A program made the translations under genes and the position numbers. 64,000 nucleotides of DNA, from contig CAVYHX010000005.1 of assembly GCA_963768415.1 (NCBI GenBank), forward strand, positions 1-64,000. Reading direction: 5' to 3'. Shown here piece after piece: positions 7,908 to 18,596 of this stretch. Each line of letters starts with the position of its first letter. Position 1 is the first letter of the stretch. Source of the stretch: CAVYHX01 sp963768415. GTDB taxonomy: Bacteria; Pseudomonadota; Gammaproteobacteria; UBA9214. The notes below the pieces were generated by a model. It was given only the letters and a program-made list of their open reading frames with translations, was not told where the DNA came from and did not search any database.

Positions 7908-10755
7908 TCATGCATAGCGGCGCTGCTCACCATCACCGTCAACATTTTCCACACAGCGTCCGCAGATCTGCGGATGTTGCTCATGACTGCCGACGTCTTC
8001 CCGATGATGCCAGCAGCGACTGCACTTGGCATGCGTCGAGGCTGCAACCCGTATCCAGAGCGGCTGCCCGGGCACCCCTGCATCCACGGCGCCCTCCGGG
8101 CACGCGTCCGCAGCATGCACCCGTGCATAGGACGTGATCAGTATAAAGCGCAATTCATCCTGTACGGCGCCCAGCAGATGTCTGCATTTCGGTACCGGCA
8201 TAGAGATCCACCTCGGCATCCAGTGACGAACCAATCGCACCGTTTACACGCAGCTTTTCCAGCTCCTTGCTGACGGCTTCGCGCACCGTGATTATGCGCT
8301 CCCAAAAGTCAGCGCCCATTTGCCGCAGTATTTCGCTTTCCGAAAAATAGGCGGGCGGCAGTTCATACCAGGTGGACAGGAACACCGAGTCTTCCTTTTT
8401 ACCCGGCATATGCTGCCAGATTTCCTCGGCGGTAAAACTCAGGATGGGCGCCAGCCAGTGCACCAGGCATCTGACGACATGGTACATTGCGGTTTGCGCC
8501 GAGCGCCGCGGCACACTGTCTTCCTGCAGGGTATAGATCCGGTCCTTGATAATATCGAGGTAATAGCTGCCCAGGTCCACTGCACAGAAATTGTGCACCA
8601 GCTGGTAGATGCGGTGAAACTCGAAGGATTCATAGGCCTGCAATACCTCGGCCTGCAGCTGCCTGGCACGCTCCACCGTCCAGCGATCCAGGCACAGCAT
8701 TTTTTCCGCGTCCAGCAAGTGCCGTTCAGGATCAAAACCGTTCAGGTTGGCGAGCAGAAAGCGCGCGGTATTGCGCAGGCGGCGATAGGCCTCGGCAGTG
8801 CGCTTCAGAATTTCATCGGAGACGGTCATCTCGCCGCGATAATCGGTGGACGCAACCCAGAGCCGCAGGATATCGGCGCCCAGCGCATTAACCACCTTTT
8901 GTGGTGCCACCACATTACCGCGTGACTTGGACATCTTCTGTCCTTTTGCATCCACGGTGAAACCGTGCGTGAGCACGCTCCGGTAAGGCGCCGTACCGCG
9001 CATGGCGATGGCGCTCAGCAGTGCTGACTGGAACCAGCCACGATGCTGGTCGGACCCCTCCAGATACAGGTCCGCCGGCAGCCCCAGCTCCGGGCGTTGT
9101 TCCAGCACGGTCGCGTGTGTGACCCCGGAATCGAACCATACGTCCAGTGTATCGCTGACCTTCTCATATTGATCGGCGGCATCGGCCAGCAGGTCTTGCG
9201 GCTCGAGCCCGAACCAGGCATCGATGCCGGATTCCTCGACACGTTGCGCCACCGCCTCGATCAGGCGCGGCGTATCCGGATGCAGCGCGCCGGTCTGTTT
9301 GTTGATAAACAATGTAATCGGAACGCCCCAGGTACGCTGGCGCGAGATACACCAGTCCGGCCGGCTTTCCACCATGCCCTCGATACGCGCCAGGCCCCAG
9401 TCCGGCAACCAGGTGACATCCCTGATGGCAGCCAGCGCCGCCTTGCGCAAACCGCGTTGTTCCATGCTGATAAACCACTGCGGCGTGGCCCGGAAGATGA
9501 TCGGTGTCTTGTGGCGCCAGCAATGCGGATAACTGTGGCGCAGCATTTCCTCGTGTACCAGTGCGCCCTTGCCCTTCAGGATTTCGATCACATGGTCGTT
9601 GGCGGCAAACACATGCTGACCTGCAAACAGTTCGGTATCCGGCAGGAAGCAGCCATTAGCGCCAACCGGATTATCAACCTTCAGGTCATAGCGGCTGCCA
9701 ACCACATAGTCATCCTGGCCGTGCCCGGGTGCAGTATGCACCGCGCCGGTACCGGCATCCGTGGTGACATGATCGCCGAGGATGACCGGCACCTCGCGCG
9801 CATAGAACGGATGCGCCAGTTTCAAGCCCTCCAGGTCACTGCCCTTGCAATAGGCCACGACCCGGTACTCCCCGGATCCATACCGCACCATGGTGTCTTT
9901 CATCAGGGCCTCGGCGAGCAGCAGCCGCTCCGGCCCATGACCGGCATCACACTGCACGACGGCATAATCAAGGTTGGGACTGAGCGCAACCGCGCGATTG
10001 GCCGGCAATGTCCAGGGGGTCGTGGTCCAGATCACCACGGACAGTGGACCTTCACCGGTATAGCCGTCCACATGATGACAGCAGGCCAGCAGCGCGGTCT
10101 CGTTCAACACCGGGAAGCGCACATCGATCGCCGGTGAGTTCTTGTCCTGGTATTCAACCTCGGCTTCCGCCAGCGCCGAACGGCAGTCGGTACACCAGTG
10201 CACCGGTTTGAACCCCTTGTGCAGGTGCCCGTTTTCGACAATCTTTCCCAGCGCGCGAATAATATTCGCCTCGAACCCGTAGTCCATAGTGAGATACGGC
10301 CGCTCCCAGTCGCCCACTACACCCAGGCGAATGAAATCCCGGCGCTGGCCATCCACCTGGCGCCCGGCATAGTCCCGGCACGCCTTTCTGAACGTAACGG
10401 CGTCGACCTTGACGCCGGCCTTGCCGACTTTCTTCTCGACATTGAGCTCGATCGGCAACCCGTGACAGTCCCACCCCGGCACATACGGCGCATCGAATCC
10501 GCTCAGCGTCTTGCTCTTGACGATAATGTCCTTGAGCACCTTGTTCACGGCATGCCCGATATGAATATCACCATTGGCATACGGCGGACCATCGTGCAGG
10601 ACAAAACGCGGACGACCCTGCCCTGCCTGCCGAAGCCGGCCATACAGATCGGTTGCCTCCCAGCGTTTCAGAATCTCCGGTTCGCGCACCGGCAGATTGC
10701 CTTTCATGGGAAAAGCCGTTTTAGGCAGATTCAGCGTGTCTTTATAGTCAGTCAT
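7908..10755 (-). CDS. ileS: Isoleucyl-tRNA synthetase IleS (frame broken by one extra base)
   Basis: Class I synthetase charging tRNA-Ile. The HIGH motif (DIHIGHAVNK) and KMSKS loop (GQKMSKSRGN) are intact. The first frame ends prematurely at 8155 after LDAEVDLYAGTEMQ. The next frame continues with HLLGAVQDELRF, ITSYARVHA and the C-terminal zinc finger CSRCWHHREDVG...CGRCVENV to a stop at 7908. Removing one base at about 8181 (CAG[A]CATCTG) joins them into a 948-residue protein, the usual IleS length. The total span is a multiple of three plus one, as expected. IleS is essential, so a sequencing error is likely. Confidence 0.93.
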
Positions 10756-10972
10756 TAAGCAAAATCATCGCAACAATGCAGGGGAGCCGGTTTTATAACC
10801 CATACGTCTGTTGATTCATAGAGTTATGCTGACATTCCAGGCCAGCGCCGGGATATTTTCCGGCACGGCAGCAGTATGGAGACAGCGGATTACAGGCGCT
10901 GACACCGCAATTGAACCCGAATAGTCAAGGGTGTATGGAAATGTCATCTTTGCTTCCCTGACATCGAATTAC

Positions 10973-11932
10973 TTACGCTCCGTTTCCTGATGTCCTTGCG
11001 GAGTATGTTTTCCGGATAAAGTCCCGGGCCTGCGTCACATCGATTTCGATCTGCCGTTTCAACGCATCCAGTGAGTCGAACCGCTGTTCCTCGCGCAGCT
11101 TGTGCAGGAAACTGACCTGCACATGCTGACCATAGATGTCACGTTCAAAGTCAAACAGGTGCACCTCGAGCAGCGCGCGGGTGCCATCCACGGTCGGACG
11201 TGAGCCGATATTGGCGATACCCGCCACCGGCTCTCCCGAAATTCCGGTCATCTCCACCGCAAACACCCCGGCCACCGGGCTGGCAGTGCGATGCAGATGA
11301 ATATTGGCTGTCGGGAATCCGATGACCCGGCCGCGCTTGTCGCCATGGGCGACCCGACCGCTCATCCGGTACGGGCGGCCCAGTAATGCCTGGGCCGTTG
11401 CCAGGTCCCCCTGCTGCAATGCCGCGCGCACCCGCGTGCTGCTGACGCGCCCGGCCCCCAGGTTAAAGGTGTGCATGTTAACGACCGGAAAGCCATGCGC
11501 CTTCCCGGTCTTCACCAGCAGCGAAAAATTACCGCCGCGCGCCGCGCCGAACCTGAAATCATCCCCGACCACCAGGTACTTCACATCCAGACCCTCAAGC
11601 AGAATGATGCGTATAAACTCATCCGCCGCCAGACTGGCCAGGTGTTTGTTGAAACGCAGGCAGAGGACCCGGTCCACACCGTAGCGCCTGAGTATTTCCA
11701 CCTTCTCGCGGAAACGCGTCAGCCGCGGCGGCGCAGACTCCGGCTGAAAGTATTCGCGTGACTGCGGTTCAAAGGTGATGACTGTGGCCGGCAGGTGCAG
11801 GTCGGCCGCCCGCTCCGACAGTTGCCCCAGGACGGCCTGGTGCCCGAGGTGCACCCCGTCAAAATTACCGATGGTCGCGGCACAGCCCCGATGCTGCGGG
11901 CGCAAATTGTGGATACCGCGAACCAGTTCCAT
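10973..11932 (-). CDS. ribF: Bifunctional riboflavin kinase/FAD synthetase RibF
   Basis: 319 residues from ATG 11932 (the open frame extends to a TTG at 11950). The N-terminal FAD synthetase domain has ATIGNFDGVHLGHQ with the HxGH-like nucleotidyl transfer site and SSTRVRAAL. The C-terminal riboflavin kinase domain has RVIGFPTANI and the PTVDG segment. It makes FMN and FAD from riboflavin. A GAGG lies 12 bases before the chosen start. Located between murJ and ileS, as in Pseudomonas and Escherichia. Confidence 0.92.
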   Translation of the reverse strand: MELVRGIHNLRPQHRGCAATIGNFDGVHLGHQAVLGQLSERAADLHLPATVITFEPQSREYFQPESAPPRLTRFREKVEILRRYGVDRVLCLRFNKHLASLAADEFIRIILLEGLDVKYLVVGDDFRFGAARGGNFSLLVKTGKAHGFPVVNMHTFNLGAGRVSSTRVRAALQQGDLATAQALLGRPYRMSGRVAHGDKRGRVIGFPTANIHLHRTASPVAGVFAVEMTGISGEPVAGIANIGSRPTVDGTRALLEVHLFDFERDIYGQHVQVSFLHKLREEQRFDSLDALKRQIEIDVTQARDFIRKTYSARTSGNGA

Positions 11933-11965
11933 GGCGGGGACAGACCTCAAGGAGCTAACGCTGGA

Positions 11966-13552
11966 TTATAAGACATCCGACCGGGTCCCCTGCCCGCGCG
12001 GCCACAGTAACGACAGGCGTACACCGCATACACGCAGAACCACCAGATACAGCGCAGCTCCCGCGCCGACCCAGATCAGCAGGTCGATGGCGCGCTGCAT
12101 GGCGGAGCCGGCCAGCCATGCGGTCGAGGCCGGCGCCGCCACCACGAGCAACAGGCCCAGCGCACCACCGGCCAGCAGTATCTGCGCAAACAGGCGCCGC
12201 CAGCCCGTTTGCGGCTGATACACCCGGTTCTTGCGCAGACTGGCGAACAGCAGGCCGGCATTGACCCAGGCGGCAATCGATGTCGCCAGCGCCAGCCCGG
12301 CATGGGGTCCGGGCACCCCCAGCATGACCATGGGTACCACAAAAACCAGGTTCAACAGCATATTGGTCAGCAATGCGACCACGGCAATGCGTACCGGTGT
12401 GCGCGTATCCTTGCGCGAATAAAACGCCGGTGCCAGCACCTTGATCAACATGAACCCGGGCAGGCCACACGCATACGCCATCAGGCTCAGGCCGGCCATA
12501 TCGACATCCCCGGCACCGAAGTCACCATACTGGAACAGGGTGGCAATAATGGGCCGGGCGAGCAGAAACAGGCCGATAGCAGACGGAACGGCAATCAGCA
12601 GCACCCAGCGCAGTCCCCAGTCGAGCGTCCGGGAAAACTCGTCGTCGGAGGCATTCGCATGGCTGCGTGACAGACTGGGCAGGATGACTGTGGACAAGGC
12701 GATGGCAAATACACCCAGCGGGAACTCTACCAGCCGGTCCGAGTAATACAGCCAGCTGACACTCCCGGCGACCAGAAACGACGCAATCAGTGTATCGAAC
12801 AACAAATTGATCTGTGCCACCGAGGAACCGATGATGCCGGGCAGCATGAGTTTCAGGATGCGGCGCACACCTTCGTCACGCAGACCCCATTGCGGCCTGG
12901 GAAACAGGCCGATGCGTTTCAGCGCAGGCAGCAGAAACAGCAACTGCATTATACCGGCGACCAGGACCCCGCCCGCCAGCGCCAGTTCCGGCTGCTCCAG
13001 GGATGGCGCAACCAGTATGGCCGCGCCGATCAGGATCACATTCAACCAGACCGGCACAAAAGAGGCAGCGGCAAACCGGCCGTAGGTATTCAGGATCCCG
13101 GCGGCAAAGGCCACCAGCGACACGAACAGCAGGTAGGGAAAGGTCATGCGCAGCATCACCGCGGCCAGGTCAAACTGTGCGGCATCGTGATACAGGAATC
13201 CCGGGGCAAAGATGGCAATGACGACGGGACTGGCCAGCACCCCCACGGCGGTGATGAGTGACAGCACGCCAAGCAAGGTCCCGGCTACCCTGTTGACCAG
13301 CACCACGACCTCCGCCTGCGGGCGCTGCGCCCGGTACTCGGAAATGATGGGCACGAAGGCCTGCGAAAAGGCCCCTTCCGCAAACAACCGGCGCAGGAAA
13401 TTCGGGATCTTGAAGGCCACGAAAAAGGCATCCATACCCGCATCCGCCCCGAACCAGCGCGCCAGGACGATATCCCGAACCAGGCCCAGAACCCGGGACA
13501 ATAGCGTCATCGCCCCAACAGTTAACGTGTTTTTCAGTAACTTATGACTCAT
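11966..13552 (-). CDS. murJ: Lipid II flippase MurJ (MviN)
   Basis: 528 residues, about 14 membrane helices, member of the MOP superfamily. MurJ moves lipid-linked peptidoglycan precursor across the inner membrane. The N-terminus MSHKLLKNTLTVGAMTLLSRVLGLVRD and LRRLFAEGAFSQAFVPI are family signatures; the functional Arg of the RDIVLARWFG segment is kept. Starts at ATG 13552 and ends 33 bases before ribF on the same strand. Divergent from rpsT. Confidence 0.95.
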   Translation of the reverse strand: MSHKLLKNTLTVGAMTLLSRVLGLVRDIVLARWFGADAGMDAFFVAFKIPNFLRRLFAEGAFSQAFVPIISEYRAQRPQAEVVVLVNRVAGTLLGVLSLITAVGVLASPVVIAIFAPGFLYHDAAQFDLAAVMLRMTFPYLLFVSLVAFAAGILNTYGRFAAASFVPVWLNVILIGAAILVAPSLEQPELALAGGVLVAGIMQLLFLLPALKRIGLFPRPQWGLRDEGVRRILKLMLPGIIGSSVAQINLLFDTLIASFLVAGSVSWLYYSDRLVEFPLGVFAIALSTVILPSLSRSHANASDDEFSRTLDWGLRWVLLIAVPSAIGLFLLARPIIATLFQYGDFGAGDVDMAGLSLMAYACGLPGFMLIKVLAPAFYSRKDTRTPVRIAVVALLTNMLLNLVFVVPMVMLGVPGPHAGLALATSIAAWVNAGLLFASLRKNRVYQPQTGWRRLFAQILLAGGALGLLLVVAAPASTAWLAGSAMQRAIDLLIWVGAGAALYLVVLRVCGVRLSLLWPRGQGTRSDVL

Positions 13553-13845
13553 TTACCGGTAAATCCAGAACGCAGATCCACCCTCACGGGCCGGAATATC
13601 CGCGGCACAATCCAATGTGCATAGAAAAAACAATCAGTTAACACCACAATAATGTGCCCGGGTTGCTTCGGCAGCGCCCGGACCGGCCGAAGCAACAGCA
13701 GCGACACTGCTCCCGAATAACCGCCAACCAAAGCACTGCCCGCACATACGCGCCGCACATTCAGGCACTGCCCTGATATTGACAAATAAGCCCGAAATCC
13801 GGATAGTACGCGGTCTTTCGAACGAACCTAGGCAGGAGTCACCTC

Positions 13846-14106
13846 TTGGCAAACACATTACAAGCAACCAAGCGCGCCCGGCAGGCGGAAAAGCACCGTC
13901 AGCTGAATGCCAGTCAGCGGTCCAGGCTGCGCACTTCAATCAAGAAAGTCCTTGCCGCCATCCAGGCCGGTGACAGTGCTGCCGCCAAAGAGGCCTATGC
14001 CGCTGCCGTGCCATTAATCGATCGCGCCGCAGGCAATGGACTGATTCACCACAACAAGGCAGCGCGTCATAAAAGCCGACTGAACCAGCACATCAAAAGT
14101 CTCTGA
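13846..14106 (+). CDS. rpsT: 30S ribosomal protein bS20
   Basis: 86 residues, typical bS20: ANTLQATKRARQAEKHRQ, then SQRSRLRTSIKKVLAAI and NGLIHHNKAARHKSRL, all strongly basic. It binds 16S rRNA. The start codon is TTG at 13846, with AGGAG seven bases upstream. In E. coli rpsT also starts with UUG, which takes part in translational autocontrol, so the weak start is probably functional. A rho-independent terminator follows at 14111-14137. Confidence 0.95.
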   Translation: MANTLQATKRARQAEKHRQLNASQRSRLRTSIKKVLAAIQAGDSAAAKEAYAAAVPLIDRAAGNGLIHHNKAARHKSRLNQHIKSL

Positions 14107-14110
14107 ATTC

Positions 14111-14137
14111 AAAAAAGCCGGTCTTGACCGGCTTTTT
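14111..14137. terminator. Bidirectional terminator between rpsT and proB
   Basis: AAAAAAGCCGGTC, TTGA loop, then GACCGGCTTTTT: a strong stem with A-tract before and T-tract after, able to terminate rpsT (plus) and proB (minus, stop at 14137) alike. Confidence 0.9.
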
Positions 14138-15261
14138 CATGCCAGTAATACCAGGTTATCGCGGTGAATCAATTCCGGTTCATCCACATAACCAAGAATC
14201 TCCTCGATCGCGCTGCTTGGATGACCAATAATCCTGGCGGATTCGGTCGCATTGTAATTGACCAGGCCGCGTGCAATTTCATTCCCGTCGGGTCCCACAC
14301 ACACCACCAGATCCCCGCGTTCGTAGCGGCCCTCCACCCGCGTCACGCCCACCGGCAACAGGCTCCTGCCCGCATCACAGAGCACCTGCGCGGCCCCGGC
14401 ATCAACGAACACGCGGCCGCGCGCCTGTAACTGGCCCGCCAGCCACTGTTTGCGTGCAGCCAGCGGGGCACTGGCCGGATGCAGACGCGTCCCCAGTGCC
14501 TCGTCACCGGCAATGCGGCGCAGGACATTTGCTTCCCTGCCCGGGGCGATCACCGTCAACGCCCCGGAGCGCGCCGCGCGCCCGGCGGCCCGCAGCTTGG
14601 TCAGCATACCGCCACGGCCCAGCGCGCCACCGCCACCTGCCATGGACTCCAGCGCAAGGTCACCGGCCCGGGCCTCGGCTATCAGGCTGGCATTCCGGCT
14701 GCCGCGCGGATCACCGTCATACATACCTGCCTGGTCAGTCAGGAAGATCAACAGATCGGCCTCTACCAGGTTGGCGACCAGTGCAGCCAGGGTGTCATTG
14801 TCGCCAAAGCGGATCTCTTCCGTGGCAACGGTGTCATTCTCATTCACGACCGGCACCACTCCCAGCTTCAACAAGGTGCGCAGCGTACTGCGTGCGTTTA
14901 AATAGCGCTGCCGGTCAGCCAGATCCTCATGCGTCAGCAGAACCTGCGCAGTATGCAGGCCATACTGCTGAAAGCAGGATTCATATGCCTGGATCAGGCC
15001 CATCTGCCCGACAGCCGCCGCGGCCTGCAGGTCGTGCAGCGCATGCGGGCGCTTGTCCCACCCCAGCCGGGTCATGCCCTCGGCCACGGCTCCGGAAGAC
15101 ACCAGCAGCACCTCACGCCCCTCACGGCGCAGGGCGACCATCTGTTCGACCCAGCTGGCGATTGCATCCAGCGCCAGTCCCCGACCGTCATTAGTCAGCA
15201 GGGAACTGCCGATCTTGATGACCCAGCGGCGGCAATCACTTGTTTTCAGTTTTACAGACAT
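14137..15261 (-). CDS. proB: Glutamate 5-kinase ProB
   Basis: 374 residues: an amino acid kinase domain (WVIKIGSSLLTNDGRGL, LLVSSGAVAEG, VNENDTVATEEIRFGDND and a GGGGALGRGGMLTKLRAA loop) followed by a C-terminal PUA domain from about residue 285. It phosphorylates glutamate, the first step of proline synthesis, and is feedback-inhibited by proline in most bacteria. proA is not adjacent. Same position (between rpsT and obg) as in Pseudomonas. Confidence 0.94.
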   Translation of the reverse strand: MSVKLKTSDCRRWVIKIGSSLLTNDGRGLALDAIASWVEQMVALRREGREVLLVSSGAVAEGMTRLGWDKRPHALHDLQAAAAVGQMGLIQAYESCFQQYGLHTAQVLLTHEDLADRQRYLNARSTLRTLLKLGVVPVVNENDTVATEEIRFGDNDTLAALVANLVEADLLIFLTDQAGMYDGDPRGSRNASLIAEARAGDLALESMAGGGGALGRGGMLTKLRAAGRAARSGALTVIAPGREANVLRRIAGDEALGTRLHPASAPLAARKQWLAGQLQARGRVFVDAGAAQVLCDAGRSLLPVGVTRVEGRYERGDLVVCVGPDGNEIARGLVNYNATESARIIGHPSSAIEEILGYVDEPELIHRDNLVLLA

Positions 15262-15454
15262 GTTCCAGTTCCGATTCGATCATTACCACATACAGTCATG
15301 GTTACACACGACGTCATTACCGGGGTAAAACCATTTTCACCGCAAAGACGTATGGAACGCAAAAACAATCCTGTGCATCGATGGAAACGCATCCGGTTGC
15401 CGGGCAGCGAAGTAATCCAGGCAAGACCCGCCATAGCGGGTGTACTACCCGGGT

Positions 15455-16478
15455 TCAGGTATTACCGGCGCGCTCGGCGGCTGCCTCAAGATAATCCATC
15501 ACGGCATGAACCAGCGCCTGCGTGCCGGCACCGCTCAAGGCGGATATCTCGAAGACCGGGCCGCGCCAGTCCAGCGCCGCCACTAAATCACTGCACTGCC
15601 GGGCACGCCCGGCTTCGGGGATCAGATCGGTTTTATTCAGGACCAGCCAGCGCTCCCGGGCGGCGAGTTCGAAGCTGAACCGTTCCAGCTCGGCATTGAT
15701 GGTATTTACGTCAGCTTCCGGATTACCCTGCGGCCCCATGTCCACCAGGTGCAGCAGCAGGCGCGTACGCGCCAAATGTTTCAGAAACTGGATCCCGAGA
15801 CCGGCACCCTGCGAGGCACCCTCGATCAGTCCCGGCACGTCGGCCATGACGAAGCTGCGATGCGCGGAGACGCTCACCACACCCAGGTTCGGATGCAACG
15901 TGGTGAATGGATAATCCGCCACCTTCGGGCGCGCCGCGGAAACCGCCCGGATCAGTGTCGACTTGCCCGCATTGGGCAGACCGAGCAGTCCAACGTCCGC
16001 CAGCAGCTTCAGCTCCAGCCGCAGGCGGCGTTTCTCGCCGGGGGTGCCGGGTTTGGACTGGCGTGGCGTGCGGTTGGTTGAACTCTTGAAGCGCACATTA
16101 CCCAGGCCATGGAAACCGCCCCTGGCAACAACCAGGCGTTGCCCGTCATGCACCAGGTCACCGATCAGCTCATCGGTGTCATCCTCATGCACCATGGTTC
16201 CAACCGGCACACTGACCATCAGATCCGCGCCCGATTTGCCGGTGCAATTACGCCCCTGACCATTCTCGCCACGCGTCGCCGTGAAACGGCGGTTATGCCG
16301 GAAATCGACCAGGGTATTGATGCTGCTGTCCGCGACAAGACAAGACGCTGCCGCCGTCACCACCGTCACCACCGTCCGGCCCTCCGAACGGCACGTACTT
16401 CTCGCGCCGGAAGCTCACGCATCCATTGCCGCCGTCGCCGGCACGCACTTCAATAATGGCTTCGTCGATAAATTTCAT
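15455..16478 (-). CDS. obgE: Obg GTPase ObgE/CgtA (frame broken by one extra base)
   Basis: Ribosome-assembly GTPase. The first frame from ATG 16478 gives MKFIDEAIIEVRAGDGGNGC and the glycine-rich PDGGDGGDGGSV, then goes out of frame. The second frame resumes with LVADSSINTLVDFRHNRRF and carries the Obg fold plus the G domain: GLPNAGKSTL (G1), DVPGLIEGA (G3), LNKTDLI (G4). Dropping one base at about 16338-16345 (a GTCTTGTCTTGTC stretch on the coding strand) gives a continuous 340-residue protein of normal length; the span is a multiple of three plus one. Obg is essential, so a sequencing error is favoured. Confidence 0.92.
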
Positions 16479-16534
16479 CTGGATCCGTAACCAGGCAGGT
16501 AACCCGGAGAAGGCCTGTTTATTTCAATGCTTCC

Positions 16535-16618
16535 GTCATTGCGGGCAGCGCAATGACGCGGCAATCCTGGCAACAAGGATTGCCGGCAAGAGGAATACCG
16601 CGCTGCGCCTGCAATGAC
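16535..16618. repeat. 84-bp nested inverted-repeat element, copy 1
   Basis: Begins GTCATTGCGGGC and ends GCCTGCAATGAC as terminal inverted repeats, with an inner hairpin CGGCAATCCT/AGGATTGCCG. The element at 60343-60426 has the same length and the same nested design. It sits between the rpmA terminator and obgE. Probably a non-coding MITE/REP-like repeat. Confidence 0.7.
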
Positions 16619-16686
16619 AACACGTCAGGGGTTCTCCGGAAGATAAAGTCTTTCCTGCATGGATCTTGCTGCCTGTATCCGGTTAA

Positions 16687-16716
16687 CAAAAAAAGCCCCG
16701 CTCGGTGGCGGGGCCT
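16687..16716 (-). terminator. Rho-independent terminator after rpmA
   Basis: On the minus strand GGCCCCGCCACCGAGCGGGGC forms a 7-bp GC stem followed by seven T. It lies 25 bases past the rpmA stop and ends the rplU-rpmA transcript, so obgE likely needs its own promoter. Confidence 0.85.
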
Positions 16717-16740
16717 TGATTAATCGCTGTACCGGGCGGC

Positions 16741-16998
16741 TCAGCCGGCAACCACATCAACAAACTTGCGCTTCTTGGCGCCCTTCTGTACGAAACGCAC
16801 CACGCCGCCACTGGTTGCAAACAGGGTATGGTCCTTGCCGCAACCCACATTCTGGCCGGGATGAAAACGGGTGCCACGCTGCCGCACCAGAATATTGCCG
16901 GCAAGCACGGTCTCGCCGCCATAGCGCTTGATGCCAAGGCGTTTGGATTCTGAATCGCGGCCGTTACGTGTACTGCCGCCTGCTTTCTTGTGTGCCAT
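16741..16998 (-). CDS. rpmA: 50S ribosomal protein bL27
   Basis: 85 residues, MAHKKAGGSTRNGRDSESKR at the N-terminus with the invariant basic tail that reaches the peptidyl transferase centre, then GETVLAGNILVRQRG and FHPGQNVG. No N-terminal extension of the Firmicutes type. It follows rplU by 24 bases. Confidence 0.96.
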   Translation of the reverse strand: MAHKKAGGSTRNGRDSESKRLGIKRYGGETVLAGNILVRQRGTRFHPGQNVGCGKDHTLFATSGGVVRFVQKGAKKRKFVDVVAG

Positions 16999-17022
16999 TT
17001 TGTAATCCTCCAGCAGTACGGT

Positions 17023-17331
17023 TTATGAAATGGATGTAATTTCCACTTCGGTGTAACCCTGTCGGTGTCCCATCCGTTTCATGTGATGCTTGCGACGGTG
17101 GAACTTGACGATTTCGACCTTTTTGCCACGGCCATGTGCCTTCACGGTTGCGGTAACATTGCCACCGTCGACGAAGGGTGTACCGATCCTGACGGCATCG
17201 CCCTCGCCCACCATAAGGACCTGCTCGAAACTGACGGAATCACCCTCACCCGCGTCGAGCCGCTCAACCCGCAAGGTATCTCCCTGGGCGACCCGGTACT
17301 GCTTGCCGCCTGTTTTGATCACTGCATACAT
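17023..17331 (-). CDS. rplU: 50S ribosomal protein bL21
   Basis: 102 residues from ATG 17331: MYAVIKTGGKQYRVAQGD, then VLMVGEGDAVRIGTP and FHRRKHHMKRMGHRQGYTE, all hallmarks of bL21. The open frame continues 25 codons further upstream, but the family start is at MYAV. First gene of rplU-rpmA, divergent from ispB. Confidence 0.96.
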   Translation of the reverse strand: MYAVIKTGGKQYRVAQGDTLRVERLDAGEGDSVSFEQVLMVGEGDAVRIGTPFVDGGNVTATVKAHGRGKKVEIVKFHRRKHHMKRMGHRQGYTEVEITSIS

Positions 17332-17516
17332 GCCTGATACTCCAACTGCATGAAAGATATTCATGAAAAGGCCGGGTATTCTAATAACTGGGCCGGTCAA
17401 GGTCAATCAAAAACCATCTGGTGCCCGGCACACAACGCGGTTAGACTACCGCAATATACGGCAGCTCCGGCACCACAGGCCGGGCCTCCCCAATACCCGC
17501 GACCGAACCCGAATTC

Positions 17517-18518
17517 ATGCTAAAACTTATAAGAAAACAGGAAGTTGCAGTTGACGCCGAATCACTGCGCGGACTTGTGAGCGACGATTTGCAGGCCGTG
17601 GACCGGCTCATCGGCGACTGCCTGCGCAGCGATGTTGCCCTGATAGACCAGCTTTCCCACTATATCGTCAACAGTGGCGGCAAGCGTTTGCGCCCCCTGC
17701 TCGTGCTGCTGGCGGCCCATGCCTGCCGCTATGAGGGCGACCAGCATATCAATCTGGCCGCAGTCATCGAGTTTATCCACACCGCGACCCTGTTGCATGA
17801 CGATGTGGTGGATGCCTCGCAGCTGCGGCGCGGCAACATGACCGCCAATGCAGTCTGGGGTAATGAGGCCAGCGTGCTGGTCGGTGACTTTCTCTATTCG
17901 CGCGCCTTCGAAATGATGGTCGAGGCCAACAATATGCGCATCATGGAAATCATGTCTCACACCACCAATACCATCGCAGAAGGCGAAGTACTGCAGCTGC
18001 TGAATTGCCATGATGCCACCACTACGGAATCCCGTTATATGGACGTCATCAGCCGCAAGACGGCCCACCTGTTCCAGGCTGCCGCGCAAATCGGTGCCGT
18101 GCTGGGGAATCAGACCGGCCAGGTAGAGACAGCGCTGGCGACCTACGGTCAGCATCTGGGCACAGCCTTCCAGCTGATCGACGATGTACTGGATTACAGC
18201 GCCTCACCGGAAGATACCGGCAAGAATGTAGGGGATGACCTTGCCGAGGGCAAACCGACCCTGCCGCTGATTCATGCCATACACAACGGCACACCTGAGC
18301 AGGCACGCCTTATATGCAAGGCCATCGAAAACGGCGGACACGACAATATGCAGGCCGTTTGCGCCATTATTGAATCGACCGGGGCCATCCCGTACACTGC
18401 GCGGGCCGCACAACAGGAGGCCGATCTGGCCATTGCCGCGCTTGATCCGTTGCCGGCATCATCCTATAAAGAGGCATTGTTCGGACTCGCGGAATTCTCC
18501 GTGAACCGGGCCTATTAA
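17517..18518 (+). CDS. ispB: Octaprenyl diphosphate synthase IspB
   Basis: 333-residue trans-polyprenyl synthase that builds the quinone side chain. The two aspartate-rich motifs that bind Mg-diphosphates are present: LLHDDVVD (about residue 96) and LIDDVLD (about residue 222). GGKRLRPLL binds IPP. Divergent from rplU, as in Pseudomonas and E. coli. The chain length (C40 or other) cannot be read from the sequence. The tRNA-Pro gene begins one base after its stop. Confidence 0.92.
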   Translation: MLKLIRKQEVAVDAESLRGLVSDDLQAVDRLIGDCLRSDVALIDQLSHYIVNSGGKRLRPLLVLLAAHACRYEGDQHINLAAVIEFIHTATLLHDDVVDASQLRRGNMTANAVWGNEASVLVGDFLYSRAFEMMVEANNMRIMEIMSHTTNTIAEGEVLQLLNCHDATTTESRYMDVISRKTAHLFQAAAQIGAVLGNQTGQVETALATYGQHLGTAFQLIDDVLDYSASPEDTGKNVGDDLAEGKPTLPLIHAIHNGTPEQARLICKAIENGGHDNMQAVCAIIESTGAIPYTARAAQQEADLAIAALDPLPASSYKEALFGLAEFSVNRAY

Positions 18519-18519
18519 G

Positions 18520-18596
<77 letters not shown>

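Noticed and set aside
9043..10137. 364-codon plus-strand open frame opposite ileS
   Set aside because: Antisense shadow of a well-supported essential gene.
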